A stretch of 64,000 bases of DNA from CG2-30-46-19 sp034414555 (GTDB lineage Bacteria; Chloroflexota; Dehalococcoidia; GIF9; AB-539-J10): positions 1-64,000 of the forward strand of contig DAOUMA010000005.1 of the NCBI GenBank assembly GCA_034414555.1, in the 5' to 3' direction. The notes under the pieces are model-generated. The model ran no database searches, had not been told where the DNA came from, and saw nothing but the letters and a program-made list of their open reading frames with translations. Made by a program: the position numbers and the translations under genes. Below, in pieces: positions 60,558-64,000 of the stretch; within the stretch, counting starts at the first letter, position 1, and each line of letters begins with the position of its first letter.

Positions 60558-60898
60558 TGGTGGAGGCGGGGGAGAGTCGAACTCCCCGTCCATAGGGGGG
60601 TTGCCAGAATATTCTACAAGCTTGGCCAGCTCCATTTATCTCGCCTAACTTTCATCTGCTGACCGAATCCAGCTAAGCCAGTCGATTTCTCTTATCCAAT
60701 CCTTATCGACATCGGGATTGGAGCACCTCGACTTTTTGACACCCAGTCCCGACCTTCGAGGAGAGGTTGGGGTGGGTGTGTAGCTTTAATTAGGCTGCAA
60801 TAGGTTCGGCATTTATTTTTTGCCATTTGTTTTGTGAGGTTAATGGCACCTCAGCTTGCAATTCTGTAGGCCGTCCCATGTCGAATCCACGCGCCCCC
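60558..60898 (-). ncRNA. ssrA: tmRNA
   Basis: 341 bases on the minus strand. The 5' end GGGGGCGCGTGGATTCGAC pairs with the 3' end CGCCTCC, discriminator A and an encoded CCA (60558-60560). The T-arm is GGGGAGTTCGACTCTCCCC. The tag frame ends AEPIAA followed by TAA at 60792-60790; the resume codon is not certain (Ala GCC at 60810 is one choice, giving a very short tag). The smpB gene lies just upstream on the same strand. Confidence 0.93.
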
Positions 60899-60920
60899 GC
60901 TATATTGTCAAATTGCCTTT

Positions 60921-61385
60921 TTACCACCTCCCTTTGATTTTTAGTGCCCGCTCTATTTGTCTTTCTGTCTCCCGGCGGACAATAACTTCCCTCTTATCGT
61001 AAATCTTCTTTCCCTTGCCGACACCAATCTCAACCTTGGCAATCCCATGTTTAATATACAGCTTAAGAGGAACTAAAGTCAAACCTCGCTGCGCTACTCT
61101 CTTGGTAAGCCTATCGATTTCCTCTTTGTGGAGCAAGAGCTTACGAGGGCGGGTTGGCTGATGGGTGTTGTAGCTGGCGGCATCATAAGAGGCGATGTGG
61201 CTGTTAAATAGCCACAGTTCTCCATTTTCTGGTTTGGCATAGGCATCCCGTAAACTTACCTTTCCCTCCCTTATTGATTTAATCTCGGAGCCCTTAAGCA
61301 CAATGCCAACCTCAAGGCTTTCCTCAATATGGTAGTCGTGATAAGCTTTGCGATTAACGATTGATATCCCTGAGTTTTTTGCCAT
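60921..61385 (-). CDS. smpB: SsrA-binding protein SmpB
   Basis: A 154-residue SmpB: NRKAYHDYHIEESLEVGIVL, GSEIKSIREGKVSLRDAY, HIASYDAASYNTHQPTRPRK, LYIKHGIAKVEIGVGKGKK, and the C-terminal basic tail. It acts with tmRNA to free stalled ribosomes. It is 22 bases upstream of ssrA. Confidence 0.97.
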   Translation of the reverse strand: MAKNSGISIVNRKAYHDYHIEESLEVGIVLKGSEIKSIREGKVSLRDAYAKPENGELWLFNSHIASYDAASYNTHQPTRPRKLLLHKEEIDRLTKRVAQRGLTLVPLKLYIKHGIAKVEIGVGKGKKIYDKREVIVRRETERQIERALKIKGRW

Positions 61386-61412
61386 ATGAAAATCTTACCA
61401 TTGAAATGCGAG

Positions 61413-61490
61413 GTTGTCATTTTGGATGGGGCAAAGCGGAATGAAGAATCTCCAAGATTCTTCGCTATGGCTCAGAATGATGAAGGATAA
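61413..61490. repeat. Hairpin repeat remnant
   Basis: GTCATTTTGGATGGGGC, GAAGAATC/GATTCTTC inverted pair (61442-61464) and TCAGAATGATGAAGG. It resembles the string at 28878. Located in the divergent space between smpB and comEA. Confidence 0.45.
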
Positions 61491-61529
61491 GGTCGCTAAA
61501 ACAACGTCCAAGGAAGGAGTCTAACTGAA

Positions 61530-62048
61530 ATGAATCAAGCAGATAGATTTTACATCTTTATCACAGTTTTTTTGGTCATTGCCCTGGTAGTTGGCGGGGT
61601 TATGCTGCTGGTCAACCGCAGTAAAATCCAGCCTACTGAGCTAGTGTTATCTCAAGTTGCGCTTCCGCAGCAGAGTGGTGAAGTTTACATTAGTGGCGCT
61701 GTGGTTAATCCTGGCATCTATCCCCTCAGGGAAGGCGACACGATAGATGCTATTCTCTCAAACGTTGGCATTGAATCCAGTGCTGCCCTTAGCTATATCG
61801 GGATTTATATTCCTGAAGAAGGTGAAGAACAATCTCCTCAAAAGATAGACATCAACCGGGCAGAACCCTGGCTTCTTGAAGCCCTGCCAGGGATAGGAGA
61901 AACTAGAGCTCAGGCTATTGTGGATTACCGCAATGAAAATGGTAAGTTCAAACGGCTTGAAGATTTGCTTCAGGTCAAAGGTATTGGACAGGGAATATTT
62001 GACGAGATAAAGGATTATATCACTGTATCAGATAGCAAAACTTTTTAA
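61530..62048 (+). CDS. comEA: Competence protein ComEA
   Basis: A 172-residue membrane-anchored DNA receptor. One N-terminal membrane helix (about 9-30), an SLBB-type domain (VYISGAVVNPGIYPLREGDT), and two helix-hairpin-helix motifs (IDINRAEPWLLEALPGIGET and LEDLLQVKGIGQGIFDEIKD). Its stop overlaps the comEC start by one base. A GGAAGGAG site precedes the ATG. Confidence 0.93.
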   Translation: MNQADRFYIFITVFLVIALVVGGVMLLVNRSKIQPTELVLSQVALPQQSGEVYISGAVVNPGIYPLREGDTIDAILSNVGIESSAALSYIGIYIPEEGEEQSPQKIDINRAEPWLLEALPGIGETRAQAIVDYRNENGKFKRLEDLLQVKGIGQGIFDEIKDYITVSDSKTF

Positions 62049-63592
62049 TGTGGTTGCTTTATATTAGCTGTGCTTGGATAGCGGGTATTTTTATAGGCTC
62101 ACAAGTTAGCCTGCCGTTAATTGTTATCCCTCTCGGGCTTCTTCCATTCTTGTTCATCCCTCTTTTCCGTGACAAAAGGGGGAGCTTAATAGTGACGGGA
62201 TTATGTTTTTTTGCTTTTATCGGCGGCGGTCTTTATTTTCCGACAAGCTTGCCTCAGATAGATGAGCATTCTGTTTGTTTTTACAACGATGCCGGGGTGG
62301 TAGAAATCCAGGGGGTGGTGAAAGAGGAGCCCGATGTTAGAGACGGGTATTGTCTGTTAACGATTTCCACTAATGAGGTGACCGTAAATGACGAAGAAAA
62401 AGCGGTTTCAGGGTCCGTCTTAATTCGAGTATCAAGGTATCCTGAGTATCATTACGGAGATGTCATCAAGGTAACTGGAGAATTGGAGACCCCTCCTACG
62501 TTTGAAGATTTTGACTATAAAAGCTATCTAGAGCATCAAGGAATTTACTCCATTAGTTATTATCCTAGGATAGAAGTTATTGCTGAAGGTAAAGGTTTTA
62601 CCCCGTTGCAGTGGCTTTATTCCTTCAGGGAGAGCCTTTCGAATTCCCTAGCTAGAGCTTTGCCTGAGCCGCAGGGCTCATTAGCCCAGGGCATCCTGCT
62701 TGGCATGACAAGCAATATACCCTATTCTGTGAGGCAAGCTTTCTCAAGAACAGGGACTGCCCATATATTGGCTATTTCTGGCTTGCATATGAGTATCATC
62801 ATTGGCATTCTCCTCAGCTTTTTAGTTTTAATTTTTGGGAGACAGCGTTCCATATATATCTGGCTTACCCTTATGGCTATCTGGATTTATGCCTTGCTCA
62901 CTGGAATGCATCCGCCGGTAATTCGTGCCACCATAATGGGGAGCTTATTTTTGATAGCTGAATATCTTGGAAGACAGCGCAGCGCCATTACTGCCTTAGC
63001 TTTTGCTGCTGCAGTGATGGTGGGTATCCAGCCCCAAATTTTGTGGAACGCCTCATTCCAACTTAGCTTTATGGCAATGCTCGGCCTTGTTCTGTTCTAT
63101 CCTTATTTTCAGAATTGGGGAAGGAGGGGCATTACAAAGGTGTTTGAATACCGGGATAAAGCTATAGCTATTGGCAATGTCTTTGTGGATGGCTTTACAC
63201 TGACCCTAGCGGCTATCATCGCAGTCTGGCCACTTATAGCGTACTACTTTGGCATTGTTTCACTGGTTGGTGTACCAGCAACATTCCTTTCTTTGCCTGC
63301 TTTGCCAGCTATTATAGTTGCTTCTGCATTGGTCGCCTTTGTAGGGTTATTTGCTGTATTTGCCTCTCAAATTTTAGGCTGGGTCGCCTGGCTGTTCTTG
63401 AGTTACTTACTTTTAGTAGTTCAGGGTTTTGATGCCATGCCATTTTCCTCTTTCCAGATACCTAGTATCCCTGTGTGGTTAGTGTGGACATATTACATCA
63501 TGCTTGCAATAGTTGTGGCGTGGCTTAATCATAGAAAGCAGTTGCCCAATATTTTCCCTATGTTAGCTTCTGAAGCGAAGGGAAGTGGTTAG
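62048..63592 (+). CDS. comEC: ComEC membrane channel domain
   Basis: A 514-residue protein with the ComEC N-terminal OB-like part (DUF4131, about 20-170, with EVIAEGKG at its end) and the competence membrane domain (about 200-500) containing SRTGTAHILAISGLHMSIII, TGMHPPVIRATIMGS and WNASFQLSFMAMLGLVLFYP. The metallo-beta-lactamase domain that usually ends ComEC is encoded by the next ORF, three bases after the stop. DNA uptake channel. Confidence 0.92.
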   Translation: MWLLYISCAWIAGIFIGSQVSLPLIVIPLGLLPFLFIPLFRDKRGSLIVTGLCFFAFIGGGLYFPTSLPQIDEHSVCFYNDAGVVEIQGVVKEEPDVRDGYCLLTISTNEVTVNDEEKAVSGSVLIRVSRYPEYHYGDVIKVTGELETPPTFEDFDYKSYLEHQGIYSISYYPRIEVIAEGKGFTPLQWLYSFRESLSNSLARALPEPQGSLAQGILLGMTSNIPYSVRQAFSRTGTAHILAISGLHMSIIIGILLSFLVLIFGRQRSIYIWLTLMAIWIYALLTGMHPPVIRATIMGSLFLIAEYLGRQRSAITALAFAAAVMVGIQPQILWNASFQLSFMAMLGLVLFYPYFQNWGRRGITKVFEYRDKAIAIGNVFVDGFTLTLAAIIAVWPLIAYYFGIVSLVGVPATFLSLPALPAIIVASALVAFVGLFAVFASQILGWVAWLFLSYLLLVVQGFDAMPFSSFQIPSIPVWLVWTYYIMLAIVVAWLNHRKQLPNIFPMLASEAKGSG

Positions 63593-63594
63593 TA

Positions 63595-64000
63595 ATGGCT
63601 AAATTCTCCCGACATTCGCTCCTGAAATGGCTCATTCCTCCCCTTTTATTAGCAGCTATCCTGGTTTGGGCTGCAGTTCTCACCACTCCTGATGATAATC
63701 TTCATGTAAGTTTCCTTGATGTGGGACAGGGAGATGCCATCTTGATACAAACGCCTAGTCATCAGAATATACTCATTGATGGTGGTCCTAGTCCGCAGAC
63801 AATAGATTTAGAATTAGGTGAGAAACTCCCCTTCTGGGATAGAACGATCGACCTTATGATATCCACACAGCCTCAAGCTGACCACATCACTGGATTGGTG
63901 GAAGTGCTGCAAAGGTATAAAGTGAAGCAAGTGCTTGAGCCTGGTGTTTCTTATAATTCTTGCGTTTATCAAGAATGGCTCAAGCTGATTGAGGAGAAAG
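63595..64000 (+). CDS. ComEC metallo-beta-lactamase domain protein (runs off the end)
   Basis: The first 135 residues are visible. An N-terminal membrane helix (about 12-30) is followed by the ComEC-type core HVSFLDVGQGDAILI and ILIDGGP. The metal motif HxHxDH reads QPQADH (residues 92-97): the first two His are Gln, the Asp-His pair stays. It begins three bases after the comEC membrane ORF, so the classic protein is split in two. Window end cuts it. Confidence 0.88.
   Translation, partial: MAKFSRHSLLKWLIPPLLLAAILVWAAVLTTPDDNLHVSFLDVGQGDAILIQTPSHQNILIDGGPSPQTIDLELGEKLPFWDRTIDLMISTQPQADHITGLVEVLQRYKVKQVLEPGVSYNSCVYQEWLKLIEEK

Overview
The window reads as a chromosome segment of an anaerobic bacterium, most likely a member of the Chloroflexota (class Dehalococcoidia or a close relative). 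It is bacterial because it carries tmRNA with SmpB, Rho, CoaD, RsmD, a bacterial LeuS and a ComEA/ComEC pair. An anaerobic life is suggested by rubrerythrin, clostridial-type ferredoxin, a radical SAM enzyme and strictly sulfide-type sulfur genes. Several acyl-CoA ligases, an enoyl-CoA hydratase and a thiolase fit the acid-degrading sediment Dehalococcoidia. The taxonomic call is inference; no rRNA gene is present.

Layout. 0.5-6.6 kb (+): TusA-like and DsrE-like sulfur carriers, an IscS/NifS-like protein that has lost its PLP lysine, an IscU fused to a DUF59 domain, a copper P-type ATPase with a YHS protein, and rubrerythrin. 6.6-13.5 kb: a C69 dipeptidase, glycerate kinase, an acyl-CoA ligase, a tRNA-Gly / small ORF / tRNA-Lys unit and an enoyl-CoA hydratase, with decayed fragments between them. 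13.7-17.4 kb (+): nitronate-monooxygenase-like protein, then phosphoseryl-tRNA synthetase (SepRS) and Sep-tRNA:Cys-tRNA synthase (SepCysS), the archaeal route to Cys-tRNA. 17.4-24.8 kb: GNAT, PyrD, a saccharopine-dehydrogenase-like enzyme, two more acyl-CoA ligases, a small DNA-binding protein and tRNA-Arg and tRNA-His.

25.2-41.3 kb is a surface-glycan locus built of two convergent gene strings. The + string holds an STT3/AglB-type oligosaccharyltransferase, a flippase, an RmlA-like nucleotidyltransferase, RmlC, RmlB, RmlD, a methyltransferase and a glycosyltransferase. The - string holds a dolichol-phosphate-mannose-synthase-like GT2, the heptose enzymes HddA, GmhA and GmhB, and further glycosyl- and methyltransferases. 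Next to it (42 kb) is a lipoprotein with PKD/Ig-like repeats and eleven N-X-S/T sequons, an obvious candidate substrate.

42.9-46.0 kb (-) is a four-gene unit, Thi4, COG1900/DUF39 homocysteine synthase, NIL-ferredoxin and COG2122, all known from methanogens as users of free sulfide; the Thi4 has His where the suicidal enzymes have Cys. 46.7-64 kb is mostly housekeeping: leuS, proC, coaD, rsmD, a CLC channel, pyrG, transaldolase, rho, thiolase, ssrA, smpB, comEA and a split comEC that runs off the end.

Taken together, the most striking content is a coherent archaeal-style sulfide economy (tRNA-dependent cysteine, direct homocysteine, sulfide-dependent thiazole, and a PLP-lysine-less IscS beside IscU), together with an archaeal-style N-glycosylation locus, in a bacterial genome. 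The intergenic regions carry several families of small palindromic, MITE-like repeats and truncated gene remnants.
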